A DNA stretch of 64,000 bases from positions 37,842-101,841 of the forward strand of contig NZ_CANMSJ010000012.1 in NCBI RefSeq assembly GCF_947500605.1. The letters are read 5' to 3'. The notes beneath the pieces are model-generated. The model saw only the letters and a program-made list of their open reading frames with translations. It was not told the DNA's origin and did not search any database. The translations under genes and the position numbers were made by a program. The stretch's first letter is position 1, and each line of letters starts with the position of its first letter. This stretch comes from an uncultured Lacinutrix sp. (GTDB lineage: Bacteria; Bacteroidota; Bacteroidia; Flavobacteriales; Flavobacteriaceae). Shown here one piece after another: positions 1 to 7,629 of this stretch.

Positions 1-56
1 TGGATGGAGAGTTAAAATCTAGTTAGTAAGCAACACTTACCAGAATATAAATAACA

Positions 57-87
57 AAAAAAAGCAGCCAATTGGCTGCTTTTTTTA
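57..87. terminator. Bidirectional rho-independent terminator
   Basis: A perfect 18-bp palindrome (AGCAGCCAATTGGCTGCT, 63-80) is flanked by an A run on the left and a T run on the right, so it can end transcription on either strand. It lies 12 nt past the stop of the leftward MazG-like gene and would also stop rightward transcripts entering the window. Confidence 0.85.
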
Positions 88-98
88 ATAGTACTAAA

Positions 99-485
99 TT
101 ACTTTTCTAAAATAGCCTTAATGTTTGGCTTAAAATAGTTTGGGCCTTTTAAAACCTTACCATCTTCTCTGTAAATAGGCTCACCGTCTTCACCTAGTTT
201 ACTCATATTACTACGTTGTATCTCGTTAAAGACTTCTTCAATTTTATGTTGCATACCATGCTCTATAATAGTACCACATAAAATGTAAAGCATATCTCCT
301 AAAGCATCTGCAACCTCAACTAAATCATTATTATTTGCTGCTTCTAAATACTCTTCGTTTTCTTCTTTCATTAAATCAAAACGCAACTTATTTTTAGCGT
401 TTCCTAAGTCGGCTTTTGGAGCTTCTAAATGACCAATTTTAAATGCGGTATGAAATGCCTTTACAGCTTCTATTTTATTTTTCAT
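99..485 (-). CDS. MazG-like nucleotide pyrophosphohydrolase
   Basis: This is a 128-residue, all-helical protein of the MazG / phosphoribosyl-ATP pyrophosphohydrolase-like superfamily. These enzymes cleave nucleoside triphosphates to monophosphate plus pyrophosphate and are usually house-cleaning enzymes. The metal-binding signature is visible: EENEE at residues 41-45, followed by E57-x-x-D60 and D64. The length fits a single-domain family member. It starts at an ATG and is the only gene of its transcript here, ending at a strong palindromic terminator. The actual substrate cannot be read from the sequence. Confidence 0.75.
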   Translation of the reverse strand: MKNKIEAVKAFHTAFKIGHLEAPKADLGNAKNKLRFDLMKEENEEYLEAANNNDLVEVADALGDMLYILCGTIIEHGMQHKIEEVFNEIQRSNMSKLGEDGEPIYREDGKVLKGPNYFKPNIKAILEK

Positions 486-514
486 TGAAATGATTTTTTA
501 CTACTTCTATTCGT

Positions 515-522
515 TATTTTTG
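515..522 (+). promoter_or_regulatory. -7 box TATTTTTG
   Basis: Matches the Bacteroidota -7 consensus TAnnTTTG. No clear TTG -33 box is seen. It lies 16 nt before the ATG at 538, so it excludes the alternative upstream ATG at 490 as the start of the next gene. Confidence 0.5.
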
Positions 523-537
523 CATAAAAATAACGAT

Positions 538-723
538 ATGTTTAGTACAGGACAATTAATCTTTGCCATTTGTTTTGCTGTTGTATTTATTGCAGCCTTA
601 GTTTATACCTACAGAAAGGACTTAAAATTACATAAACAACACTACAAAGGTACTATTTGGGTATTGGTTGCCTTTATCTCTTTTATTGGACTTATTGCAG
701 CTATAAAGTTTGTTTTTAAGTAG
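538..723 (+). CDS. Small membrane protein, unknown function
   Basis: A 61-residue protein predicted to have two transmembrane helices (about residues 4-24 and 38-58) joined by a short basic loop with Arg/Lys/His residues. I chose the ATG at 538 rather than the in-frame ATG at 490 because the sequence between them contains a TAnnTTTG promoter box (515-522) and reads as a poor protein sequence. It is divergent from the MazG-like gene. I do not recognise the family; small two-helix proteins of this kind are common in Flavobacteriaceae. Confidence 0.6.
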   Translation: MFSTGQLIFAICFAVVFIAALVYTYRKDLKLHKQHYKGTIWVLVAFISFIGLIAAIKFVFK

Positions 724-809
724 TTTTTGGTTACATTCTTCTATAAACCACTAATTATTCTACAAATTTTGTAAATTTAATTTTTTACTAAAAGCCACAA
801 AAACCATTT

Positions 810-1832
810 ATGAAAGCCATAAAATACATTTTCTTTCTTGTCCTTATTGCTATTATTGCTTTAGCCATATATATTGCTGTACAACCAAACGAGTATTCTG
901 TAACAAGAACACGTACAATTAATGCACCTGCAGCTGTGATTTACAAGAATGTTAATGATTTTAAAAATTGGAAATCATGGTCTTCTTGGGTCGAAAAAAA
1001 TCCAGATATAAAAATTACTTTATCAGAAACAACTCTAGGAGAAAGCGCTGTTTATACTTGGGAAGATAAAGATGGTATTGGCACCATGAAAACCATAGAA
1101 ACCAATACTAATAAATCTATTAGTCAAGTTATGCAATATGGAGATTTTCCATCGTCTAACGTATCTTGGAAATTTAAACCAAACGCAGATGGTTCTACAG
1201 ATGTAACATGGAAAATAGAAGGTAAAGATTTGCCTTTTGCCTTTAAAGCTTTTTCTACTTTTATGGGAGGTATGGAAAAACAGATAGGTCCAGAATACGA
1301 GCGTAGTCTTGAAAAACTAGACAATCTTATTCTTATAGACATGAAAAAATACAGTATTGTTGTCGATAAAGAAACGACACAACATAGTGGAGGCTATTAT
1401 ATTTATAATACCGCAGCTACAACTTTAGAGGATTTTAAAAGCAAAATGGCTACAATGTTACCTGCCGTAATAACGTATGCACAGAAAAACAATATTACAA
1501 TGGCTGGAGCTCCTTATATATTATATCATAAATATGACGAAGAGAATAACGCTGTTATGTTTTCATGCTGTGTACCAACAACTGCTCGTGTAATTACTAC
1601 TGGAGGCGAAATACTAACAGGTCAATTAGCTCCTTTTAAAGCTGTAAGAACAACACTAAATGGTGATTATAGCAACCTTGAAGACGCTTGGAAAAAAGCC
1701 ATGGCTGCCATTACAAAAAGCGGATTAGAAAAAGAAGAGAATGGACCAAATTTAGAAGCTTATCTAAACAATCCATCTAACACACCAAATCCAGCAGATT
1801 TAAAAACTGAAATTTATATAGCAGTAAAATAA
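810..1832 (+). CDS. SRPBCC domain plus GyrI-like effector-binding domain protein
   Basis: A 340-residue protein with three parts. Residues 5-25 form an N-terminal membrane anchor. Residues about 30-170 match the SRPBCC/polyketide-cyclase fold, a START-like hydrophobic ligand pocket. Residues about 180-340 match the GyrI-like / AraC effector-binding fold, with the typical sequence GGYYIYN and the closing EIYIAV strand. No DNA-binding domain is present, so it is not a transcription factor; a ligand-binding role at the inner membrane is inferred. It is followed after 2 nt by the fluoride channel gene, so the two are probably co-transcribed. The ligand is unknown. Confidence 0.7.
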   Translation: MKAIKYIFFLVLIAIIALAIYIAVQPNEYSVTRTRTINAPAAVIYKNVNDFKNWKSWSSWVEKNPDIKITLSETTLGESAVYTWEDKDGIGTMKTIETNTNKSISQVMQYGDFPSSNVSWKFKPNADGSTDVTWKIEGKDLPFAFKAFSTFMGGMEKQIGPEYERSLEKLDNLILIDMKKYSIVVDKETTQHSGGYYIYNTAATTLEDFKSKMATMLPAVITYAQKNNITMAGAPYILYHKYDEENNAVMFSCCVPTTARVITTGGEILTGQLAPFKAVRTTLNGDYSNLEDAWKKAMAAITKSGLEKEENGPNLEAYLNNPSNTPNPADLKTEIYIAVK

Positions 1833-1834
1833 CA

Positions 1835-2206
1835 ATGAAAAATATTTTACTCGTATTTGTTGGTGGTGGTTTGGGTAGTGTTTTACGCTACCTACTAGGA
1901 AAGTATTTAAACAATGCCGAAAACGGAATTCCTTACGGTACGTTTGCTGCAAATATTTTAGGAAGTTTACTTATTGGTATTATATTAGGCTTAGCGCTTA
2001 AAAACAATACACTTTCACAAAATCACACACTATTATTAGCAACAGGATTTTGTGGTGGTTTTACCACATTTTCAAGCTTTGCTTACGAAAACCATGTGTT
2101 TTTAAAAGCCGGAGATTTTACAAGTTTTGCTATCTATACTATTGCAAGTTTTGTTATTGGTTTTTTAGCCGTTTTTGGCGGCATCTATTTGGCTAAAAGC
2201 TTTTAG
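1835..2206 (+). CDS. crcB: Fluoride ion channel CrcB/Fluc
   Basis: A 123-residue, four-helix membrane protein of the CrcB/Fluc family, dual-topology dimers that export toxic fluoride. All family signatures are seen: the GGG-x-G-x-x-x-RY loop near residues 10-19, GTFAANILGS with the conserved Asn40, and the pore motif GFCGGFTTFSSF at 71-82 carrying the phenylalanines and Thr/Ser track. Length is normal. It begins 2 nt after the preceding stop, and its last 4 nt overlap the end of the convergent DUF1684 gene. No fluoride riboswitch was recognised upstream. Confidence 0.93.
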   Translation: MKNILLVFVGGGLGSVLRYLLGKYLNNAENGIPYGTFAANILGSLLIGIILGLALKNNTLSQNHTLLLATGFCGGFTTFSSFAYENHVFLKAGDFTSFAIYTIASFVIGFLAVFGGIYLAKSF

Positions 2207-2808
2207 TGTTTTGCATAAGCTTTAACTCCTGCTTTAATCTCTTCATCTATATAATTTACTCTTGGTACAATTGGGCAAGAATACTTTGCGTTGTAAGCAC
2301 AAAACGGATTGTAAGCTTTATTAAAATCTATAATTATTTCATCACCTTCAGGTATACGTAGTTCGATATAACGTCCGCCGCCATAACTAGTTTCGCCATT
2401 GGTGTTATCTAAAAAAGGAAGGAATAAATAATCCTCAAAACCTTCTTTCTTCATTAAATCTTCACCTTGATAAACATTTAATTGATACTCTTTTTCATTC
2501 AGTTTAAATGATAAAACCCCAAAAACACGTTCTTTAGACATGCGGTTAGTAGTCGTTTTCATTTTAAACCATTTAGAATCTGGTGTTCTTTTTAAAGTCG
2601 CTACAACAGTGTAAGTCGAATCAAATTCAAAAAAATCTAGAGCCCTAAATGTCTTTCTGTCTTTATCTTTTAATGGTGATTCTGAAGCGTCTTTAAAATC
2701 TGAATTCATTTTACGCTGCCATTCCGTATCCCCTAAAAGTGGTTCTTTTTTTTGTGCACAACTTAAAGCTGAAACGAATAAAATAAAAAGTAAAATATTT
2801 TTTGTCAT
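2203..2808 (-). CDS. DUF1684 lipoprotein
   Basis: A 201-residue predicted lipoprotein: the hydrophobic leader ends in a lipobox (SALSC, Cys at residue 17). The rest matches the DUF1684 family, with the conserved C-terminal segment containing DFNKAYNPFCAYN and a following CP pair and the earlier GGGRYIELR strand. The biochemical function of DUF1684 is not established. The gene is convergent with crcB, overlapping by 4 nt, and lies 22 nt downstream of the DUF4252 lipoprotein gene, with which it probably shares a transcript. Confidence 0.75.
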   Translation of the reverse strand: MTKNILLFILFVSALSCAQKKEPLLGDTEWQRKMNSDFKDASESPLKDKDRKTFRALDFFEFDSTYTVVATLKRTPDSKWFKMKTTTNRMSKERVFGVLSFKLNEKEYQLNVYQGEDLMKKEGFEDYLFLPFLDNTNGETSYGGGRYIELRIPEGDEIIIDFNKAYNPFCAYNAKYSCPIVPRVNYIDEEIKAGVKAYAKH

Positions 2809-2830
2809 GAGTACTTATATTATAATCCTA

Positions 2831-3373
2831 TTAATTATTTGGATTGAAAGATGGGTTTAAACTTGGTCTCATATTAGATTTATAAGACTGTAACAAATCT
2901 AATGATAGAGCATTAAAAGTAGATGCTTCAGATAATGTTTTAATCTTATCCGGATCAAAAATGCCTTTTAAATAGAAAGCAGTAACTTCTTTTTCATCAC
3001 AATTAAAAAGAATAACATCTGTTAATACATTGCCATTTTCTTTAACCGAAATAATGCGTGTGTTATTAACTTCATTCTGTCTAAACATATCTAAATACCC
3101 TGCATTTGTAACTGCATTCATTTCTGTAATTATTTGCTGTCTTCTAAATGATGAAACACTATTTAATTTAATATATTTTACATCTTGAAGATTACCAATA
3201 ATGCTTTTTGTTTCTAGTGACACCGAACTTAAAAGTGCTTTCATAACATTTGGCACTTGAAAGGAGGTTGCGCCTAAATCTGTTTTATGAGCATTATAAA
3301 ACCCTTGAAACGAAGCGCTTCCGCAGGAAAAAAGCATTAAAACTACAGCGATTAAAACAATATATTTTTTCAT
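2831..3373 (-). CDS. DUF4252-like lipoprotein
   Basis: A 180-residue protein with a lipoprotein signal (MLFSC, Cys17) and then a small mixed alpha/beta domain. The pattern of a positional core, the sentence VISVKENG-like strand (here IISVKENGNVLTD) and a C-terminal 'G-x-FDPDKIKTLS' segment fit DUF4252 proteins of Bacteroidota, which are often encoded near sigma-factor/anti-sigma operons. That association is not seen here. The Asn/Pro-rich tail (last about 15 residues) is low complexity. Function unknown. Confidence 0.6.
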   Translation of the reverse strand: MKKYIVLIAVVLMLFSCGSASFQGFYNAHKTDLGATSFQVPNVMKALLSSVSLETKSIIGNLQDVKYIKLNSVSSFRRQQIITEMNAVTNAGYLDMFRQNEVNNTRIISVKENGNVLTDVILFNCDEKEVTAFYLKGIFDPDKIKTLSEASTFNALSLDLLQSYKSNMRPSLNPSFNPNN

Positions 3374-3422
3374 CTTTAATTATATTTATCTTTTCAAAAA
3401 TACGACATATAAAAAATTTGCG

Positions 3423-3430
3423 TAGCTTTG
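3423..3430 (+). promoter_or_regulatory. -7 box TAGCTTTG
   Basis: A full match to TAnnTTTG in the gap upstream of the MFS operon. A -33 TTG at suitable distance is not clear. If used, transcription would begin near 3437 and meet the hairpin at 3553-3585. Confidence 0.35.
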
Positions 3431-3436
3431 AAGCAT

Positions 3437-3585
3437 CAAAATATAGAAAATGAATTTAGTCATTACATATTATATAAAACAAACCTCTTGTAGAGATACA
3501 GATTGGGCTTGCTATATTTTGTAATGATATAAATATCAATTAATACAATATTAAAAGTCCAACTTCATAGTTGGACTTTTTTATT
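3437..3585 (+). ncRNA. Candidate short transcript (sRNA or leader)
   Basis: Between a consensus -7 box (3423-3430) and a strong hairpin plus T run (3553-3585) there is no annotated gene, so a transcript of about 150 nt is possible. It contains one 24-codon reading frame (ATG 3450, stop 3522-3524) with two cysteines and a tryptophan that might be a leader peptide. No RNA family is recognised. It could also be the regulated leader of the MFS operon that starts at 3646. Confidence 0.25.
3553..3585 (+). terminator. Rho-independent terminator-like hairpin
   Basis: Arms AAAAGTCCAAC (3553-3563) and GTTGGACTTTT (3570-3580) with a 6-nt loop and a T-rich tail. No recognised gene ends just before it on the plus strand, which makes it an orphan terminator or an attenuator for the downstream operon. 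Confidence 0.75.
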
Positions 3586-3645
3586 TTAGGTCCATTACGA
3601 ATTAAACTTTTAGTAAATGAAATAAACCAAAAACTAACCTAACCA

Positions 3646-4848
3646 ATGAAAAAACTTTACGCAAATTACATCGACTCTTTTAGTGGTCTCTCTAAAGAAA
3701 TCTGGTGGCTCGCACTTATTACTTTAATAAATCGCGCTGGCACAATGGTAATTCCTTTTCTGTCGATTTATTTAACCGAAGATTTAGAAATTTCTATTGG
3801 AAATGTAGGTTGGATAATGACCTGTTTTGGACTTGGTTCGCTAATAGGCACTTGGGTTGGTGGCAAGCTTACAGATATTATTGGTTATTACAAAATAATG
3901 GTATTTAGCCTTCTCGCTACTGGTTTTCTATTTATTGGACTGCAATATTTAACAACGTTTAAAACACTTTGCTTAGGCATCTTTTTAACCATGTGCGTGG
4001 CAGATATGTTTAGACCTGCATCTTTTGTTGCCATGAGCGCATATAGTAAACCTGAAAACAAAACAAGAAGCGTAACACTTATTCGTTTAGCAATAAACTT
4101 AGGTTTTTCGGCTGGACCAGCAATTGGCGGACTAATAATTACACACGTTAATTACTCCGGATTATTTTGGGTAGATGGTATTACTTGTATTCTTGCAACT
4201 CTTGTTTTATTTATTGTTTTAAATCCGAAAAAAGCCAAAATACAAGACGAAATTAAAATCGAAAATCCGCAATCTGTTTATAAGGACAAACCATTTTTAA
4301 TCTTTTTTATGGCTATGGTATTATTTGCCATTGTATTTTTTCAGTACTTCTCTGCAATGCCAATTTACTATAGAGAAACACATCATTTAAGCGAATTACA
4401 GGTTGGTTTAATTTTAGGTGCTAATGGTTTATTTATATTTCTTTTTGAAATGCCATTAATAAAATGGTTAGAAAAAACACAAAACACCAAAATTGGGCTA
4501 ATATTATTCGGATGCTTTTTAACAGGATTAAGCTTAATCGTTTTAAATATTACTAGTTGGTCTGGTATTTTAATTGTTGGTATGTTTTTAATGACGGTTG
4601 GAGAAATGATAGCATTTCCTTTCGCCAATGGTTTTGCATTAGATCGTGCAAAAAAAGGAAATCAAGGAGAATATATGGCAATGTATGCCATGGCTTTTTC
4701 TGTGGGAAGCATATTTGGTCACAATACAGGTTTACATCTTATAGAAGGCTTAGGCTTTAATAACACTTGGTATATTATGACGGCGCTTGCTATGCTAGGC
4801 GTTCTATTATTATTTATTTTAAAAATGAAAATGAAAAAAAATAATTAA
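3646..4848 (+). CDS. MFS transporter (DHA1-type)
   Basis: A 400-residue major facilitator superfamily protein with about 12 predicted transmembrane helices. The MFS A-motif is readable in the loop between helices 2 and 3 (GTWVGGKLTDIIGY), with a long cytoplasmic loop near residues 195-215 dividing the two six-helix halves, and an Arg in helix 4 (MFRPA). This arrangement is typical for proton-driven drug/metabolite efflux carriers; the substrate is not deducible. It leads an operon: its TAA stop overlaps the proposed AUU start of the VOC gene, and a DJ-1/PfpI gene follows. Confidence 0.85.
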   Translation: MKKLYANYIDSFSGLSKEIWWLALITLINRAGTMVIPFLSIYLTEDLEISIGNVGWIMTCFGLGSLIGTWVGGKLTDIIGYYKIMVFSLLATGFLFIGLQYLTTFKTLCLGIFLTMCVADMFRPASFVAMSAYSKPENKTRSVTLIRLAINLGFSAGPAIGGLIITHVNYSGLFWVDGITCILATLVLFIVLNPKKAKIQDEIKIENPQSVYKDKPFLIFFMAMVLFAIVFFQYFSAMPIYYRETHHLSELQVGLILGANGLFIFLFEMPLIKWLEKTQNTKIGLILFGCFLTGLSLIVLNITSWSGILIVGMFLMTVGEMIAFPFANGFALDRAKKGNQGEYMAMYAMAFSVGSIFGHNTGLHLIEGLGFNNTWYIMTALAMLGVLLLFILKMKMKKNN

Positions 4849-5227
4849 AATAAACTTAAACCTAGTCACAATAGCCTCTAACAAGACTAATACCTTAGTC
4901 TCTTTTTACAAAAAACTAGGTCTTAAGTTAATAGTAGATGCGTTGCCACGTTATGCGCGTTTGGAGTGTCCAGATGGCGAGGCGACGTTATCTATTCATT
5001 TTACAGAAACTATCTCAACAGGAAACAACATAACTTTATACTTTGAAGATGAAAATTTAGATGTTTTAGTTGAAAAACTTCAAGTAAAAGGAATAACTTT
5101 AAATCAATTACCAAAAGATGAAGCTTGGCTTTGGAAAGAAGCAAAATTACAAGATCCCGATGGTAATAATATTATACTATTTAAAGCTGGTGAGGATAGA
5201 AAAAATCCACCTTGGCGCATTAATTAA
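4844..5227 (+). CDS. VOC/glyoxalase-fold protein with probable AUU start
   Basis: A vicinal-oxygen-chelate fold protein of about 127 residues. The usual start rules would give only 94 residues from TTG 4943, which lacks the first strand and helix. The frame stays open upstream to 4835, and translating it from ATT 4844 gives MKINLNLVTIASNK, then FYKKLGLKL: a textbook VOC N-terminus. No ATG, GTG or TTG lies in that stretch. The C-terminal strand is LQDPDGNNIILF. ATT 4844-4846 overlaps the MFS stop TAA (4846-4848), so translation is probably coupled by termination-reinitiation. VOC proteins serve as dioxygenases, lyases or resistance proteins; its role is unknown. Confidence 0.75.
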   Translation: MKINLNLVTIASNKTNTLVSFYKKLGLKLIVDALPRYARLECPDGEATLSIHFTETISTGNNITLYFEDENLDVLVEKLQVKGITLNQLPKDEAWLWKEAKLQDPDGNNIILFKAGEDRKNPPWRIN

Positions 5228-5230
5228 ACT

Positions 5231-5974
5231 ATGAAACAGATACTATACATACTTACCGTTTTTATACTTTTAGGCTGTAATACTTCCGAAGAAAAGAAAG
5301 AAAAAAATAAAACTGTAGAAAGCAAGAAAGTCTTCCCTGAACTTAAAGCTAATAGATATAATGTTGCTTGCTTAATAATGGACGGCACTTTCAACACAGA
5401 GCTTACTGCACCTTTCGATATATTTCAACACACTATTTACAGAAACAATATTAAAGCAATGAATGTGTTTACGGTTGCAAATACCGATAATGCTATCACT
5501 ACTTTTGAAGGCATAAGAATGCTTCCTGATTTTAATTATTTAAAAGATGAATTACCTAAAATAGATATTCTTGTAATACCTAGTGCAGAGCATCATTTAG
5601 ATAAAGATCTTGAAGATGAAGCCTTAATTAATTTTGTTAAAGAAATCGACAAAGAAGCTTTATATGTAACATCACATTGCGATGGTGCTTTTATTTTAGC
5701 AAAAGCAGGATTGCTTGATAATAAGGTTTCGACCACCTTTCCAAGCGATATCGATTTTATGCGCGAGATGTTTCCTGATTTAGATATTAGAAAAGAGGTA
5801 CTATTTGTACATGACAACAAATACATAACCTCAGCTGGAGGTGCAAAAAGCTTTGAAGCCTCTTTATATTTATGCGAAGTACTTTACGGAAAAGAAATAG
5901 CACAACAACTTGCTACAGGATTGGTAATTGATTGGGATTTAGAGAAACTCTCTTATATCACTATTGATAATTAA
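5231..5974 (+). CDS. DJ-1/PfpI family lipoprotein
   Basis: A 247-residue protein with a lipoprotein signal (FILLGC, Cys16) followed by a charged Glu/Lys linker and a DJ-1/PfpI (class I glutamine amidotransferase-like) domain from about residue 43. The nucleophile elbow is visible as TSHCDGAFILA with the reactive Cys about residue 150, and an upstream acidic residue (MDGTFNTELTAPFD). The family includes glyoxalases, chaperones and AraC-type regulators; being membrane-anchored with no DNA-binding domain rules out the last. It starts 3 nt after the VOC gene, so it belongs to the MFS operon. Its stop codon directly abuts the stop of the convergent RES toxin gene. Confidence 0.8.
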   Translation: MKQILYILTVFILLGCNTSEEKKEKNKTVESKKVFPELKANRYNVACLIMDGTFNTELTAPFDIFQHTIYRNNIKAMNVFTVANTDNAITTFEGIRMLPDFNYLKDELPKIDILVIPSAEHHLDKDLEDEALINFVKEIDKEALYVTSHCDGAFILAKAGLLDNKVSTTFPSDIDFMREMFPDLDIRKEVLFVHDNKYITSAGGAKSFEASLYLCEVLYGKEIAQQLATGLVIDWDLEKLSYITIDN

Positions 5975-6442
5975 TTATTTAGTATCAACAATCAAGCGAC
6001 TATCAATATCTAAATCTGCTACCTTAATTACTTTTAGTTTCGTAAAATCTTTATGCTTCGGATTTATTAAAATATTACTTGCCATTGGCAAAATAGCACA
6101 AGGTACTTTTAATGCTAATTTTTTATTAGCCTTTAAAAATGCAGTTCCAAGATTTGTAGTGATACTTTTTGGTGGATTGTCTCTCCAATTATCATCTAAA
6201 TCTTTCAACTTTAATTTAGTATCTATTAAGTTGTCGGGAATATCAATTTCAATATAGCCAAAATCTTTAGTAAGATGTTTAAAATCTAAATGCACTAAAA
6301 CTTCAAGTAAGCTGGTAGATAAGCTATCCGAAAAATAAAGCATCGGCATTCCTTTTTTATTCCATCGCCCACCAAATAAACGAGAACCTTCTCCAGATAA
6401 ATCTTCTAAATATTGCTTTTTAGCAATCCTAAATACACGCAT
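5975..6442 (-). CDS. RES-domain toxin (type II TA, NAD-targeting family)
   Basis: A 155-residue protein matching the RES family throughout: the N-terminal RxxxRLFGGRWN block (residues 21-28), Tyr36, Glu47 in the SLLEVLVHLDF helix, and the late block LPMASNILINPKHKDF (118-133). In characterised members these Arg, Glu and Ser residues form a pocket that degrades NAD by phosphorolysis or glycohydrolysis, stopping growth. Its partner gene lies 3 nt upstream. The toxin looks intact. Its stop codon sits back-to-back with that of the DJ-1 gene with no spacer and no terminator. Confidence 0.88.
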   Translation of the reverse strand: MRVFRIAKKQYLEDLSGEGSRLFGGRWNKKGMPMLYFSDSLSTSLLEVLVHLDFKHLTKDFGYIEIDIPDNLIDTKLKLKDLDDNWRDNPPKSITTNLGTAFLKANKKLALKVPCAILPMASNILINPKHKDFTKLKVIKVADLDIDSRLIVDTK

Positions 6443-6445
6443 ATT

Positions 6446-6949
6446 TTAAGAATATACGCCAAATTCTATACGACCTAAAACATCTAGAATTAACCCAGTA
6501 CCAAAACTAGTATCTAGTAAACTTATAGGCTTATTATAGTTTAACACCCTAATATCGCTATGCAACCAAGAAGTGAAATTATCTAACGTACCCAAAACTT
6601 CGATACCACGAGAAACCACTTGTGCAATTTCTAAAATTTGTTCGGTACTGTATACATTTAATAAATCGCTATCGCTTTTACGTTGTATTGTACGATGTGA
6701 AATATGAATTAAATCGCTCATGCGTTCCATAGAGATACCTAACAATTTACTAAGCGTTAAAACTGCCGATTTTGGCAAACCATTTCTTGTAATTTGAATA
6801 AGATCGAAATCGCTACTTATAGAATGAGAAATATTTGTACTACCTCCTAAAACACTTACAATTCTATCGTACTTATTATCTAAGCCGTAGAATGCTTCTG
6901 GCTCGTTTGCTAAGTTTTGAATACTATGGTCTTGCTTATACTGCTTCAT
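6446..6949 (-). CDS. Xre/ParS-type antitoxin (DUF2384) of the RES pair
   Basis: A 167-residue protein. The middle (about 60-105) contains a helix-turn-helix-like region (LSKLLGISMERMSDLIHISHRTIQR), and the C-terminal half (about 110-165) is the Xre/ParS/MbcA toxin-binding domain, with the family-typical WLHS segment and the ending G-x-x-x-DVLGRIEFGVYS. It lies directly upstream of the RES toxin in the usual antitoxin-toxin order. Such antitoxins block the toxin active site and repress their own promoter. An inverted-repeat region lies just upstream at 6955-6989. Confidence 0.85.
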   Translation of the reverse strand: MKQYKQDHSIQNLANEPEAFYGLDNKYDRIVSVLGGSTNISHSISSDFDLIQITRNGLPKSAVLTLSKLLGISMERMSDLIHISHRTIQRKSDSDLLNVYSTEQILEIAQVVSRGIEVLGTLDNFTSWLHSDIRVLNYNKPISLLDTSFGTGLILDVLGRIEFGVYS

Positions 6950-6954
6950 GATTG

Positions 6955-6989
6955 CGACAATTTACACGAATATACAACTTTTTGTCGTG
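6955..6989. promoter_or_regulatory. Candidate autoregulatory operator of the Xre-RES pair
   Basis: Two nested inverted repeats lie within 6-40 nt of the antitoxin start: CGACAA (6955-6960) with TTGTCG (6982-6987), and CACGA (6965-6969) with TCGTG (6985-6989). On the minus strand a near-consensus -7 box TATATTCG lies between the arms. This is what an autorepressed toxin-antitoxin promoter would look like, but the assignment is an inference. Confidence 0.4.
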
Positions 6990-7009
6990 CTTTAAAAGCA
7001 TTTAGCACA

Positions 7010-7549
7010 TTAATAATTACAAACTTTGCAATCTTTTTTCTCTTGTAGTTCACCAACCAAAACGCCTTTATCGTTCTCAACAAAGCCACAACAGTCTTTA
7101 AAACCTTGTGCTACCATTTTTCTAGCACGTTGTATTTGAGATTTTGCGGTTGATAATTCTATTTTTAATTGTTTAGCAATCTCAGCTTGTTTTAAGCCTT
7201 TTATATCCGACAGAAATAATGGATCTCTATATTTTTTAGGCAAGCTTTTTATAATACCATGTAAGCAATCAATTTCTGTATGCTCTTGTTTTTGCTCTTC
7301 AACAAAATCATCATCGGTGGTTTCATAAACTATATTTTGTTTTTTAAAATAATCAAAAACAGTATATCTTGCTATAGAAAACAACCAGGGCTTTATCTTA
7401 GCATCATCCTTTAAAGTCCCCAACTTAGTATGTACTTTAATAAATGTTTCTTGTAATAAATCGTCTGTTACTGTTGCATCCTTTACCATACTTAAAATAA
7501 AGTATTTAATATCTTCTGCATGCAACTTCCAAACCTCTTGAGTTTTCAT
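7010..7549 (-). CDS. sigZ: ECF RNA polymerase sigma factor, SigZ type, with cysteine tail
   Basis: A 179-residue extracytoplasmic-function sigma factor. Region 2 spans about residues 10-70 (DDLLQETFIKVH, then KPWLFSIARYTVFDYFKK) and region 4 about 95-145 (GLKQAEIAKQLKIELSTAKSQIQRARKMV). A C-terminal extension adds Cys153-Cys154 and Cys174-x-x-Cys177, a pattern I associate with the SigZ group. No anti-sigma gene is adjacent. The cysteine tail resembles, in principle, the metal-sensing cysteine-rich tail of CorE-type sigma factors, but the exact pattern differs. It is encoded 80 nt downstream of a metallothionein-like gene with a terminator hairpin between them. Confidence 0.88.
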   Translation of the reverse strand: MKTQEVWKLHAEDIKYFILSMVKDATVTDDLLQETFIKVHTKLGTLKDDAKIKPWLFSIARYTVFDYFKKQNIVYETTDDDFVEEQKQEHTEIDCLHGIIKSLPKKYRDPLFLSDIKGLKQAEIAKQLKIELSTAKSQIQRARKMVAQGFKDCCGFVENDKGVLVGELQEKKDCKVCNY

Positions 7550-7560
7550 AATGATAGGTT

Positions 7561-7604
7561 ATAAAAAACGCTAATTCTAGTATAAATTTACTGAAATTAG
7601 CGTT
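7561..7604 (-). terminator. Intra-operon terminator/attenuator between metallothionein-like gene and sigZ
   Basis: Arms AACGCTAATT (7567-7576) and AATTAGCGTT (7595-7604), with the A run at 7563-7568 becoming a U run on the leftward transcript. It would end most transcripts after the small peptide gene and let some continue into sigZ. Confidence 0.65.
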
Positions 7605-7629
7605 ATAATACTGTAGGTTTAATTATACC

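Noticed and set aside
1700..1834. Fluoride riboswitch before crcB
   Set aside because: The region is coding sequence of the previous gene and has no crcB-motif core.
3250..3453. A 67-codon frame antisense to the DUF4252 gene
   Set aside because: It overlaps a gene with a clear lipoprotein signal and contains the intergenic promoter box; the product is basic and featureless.
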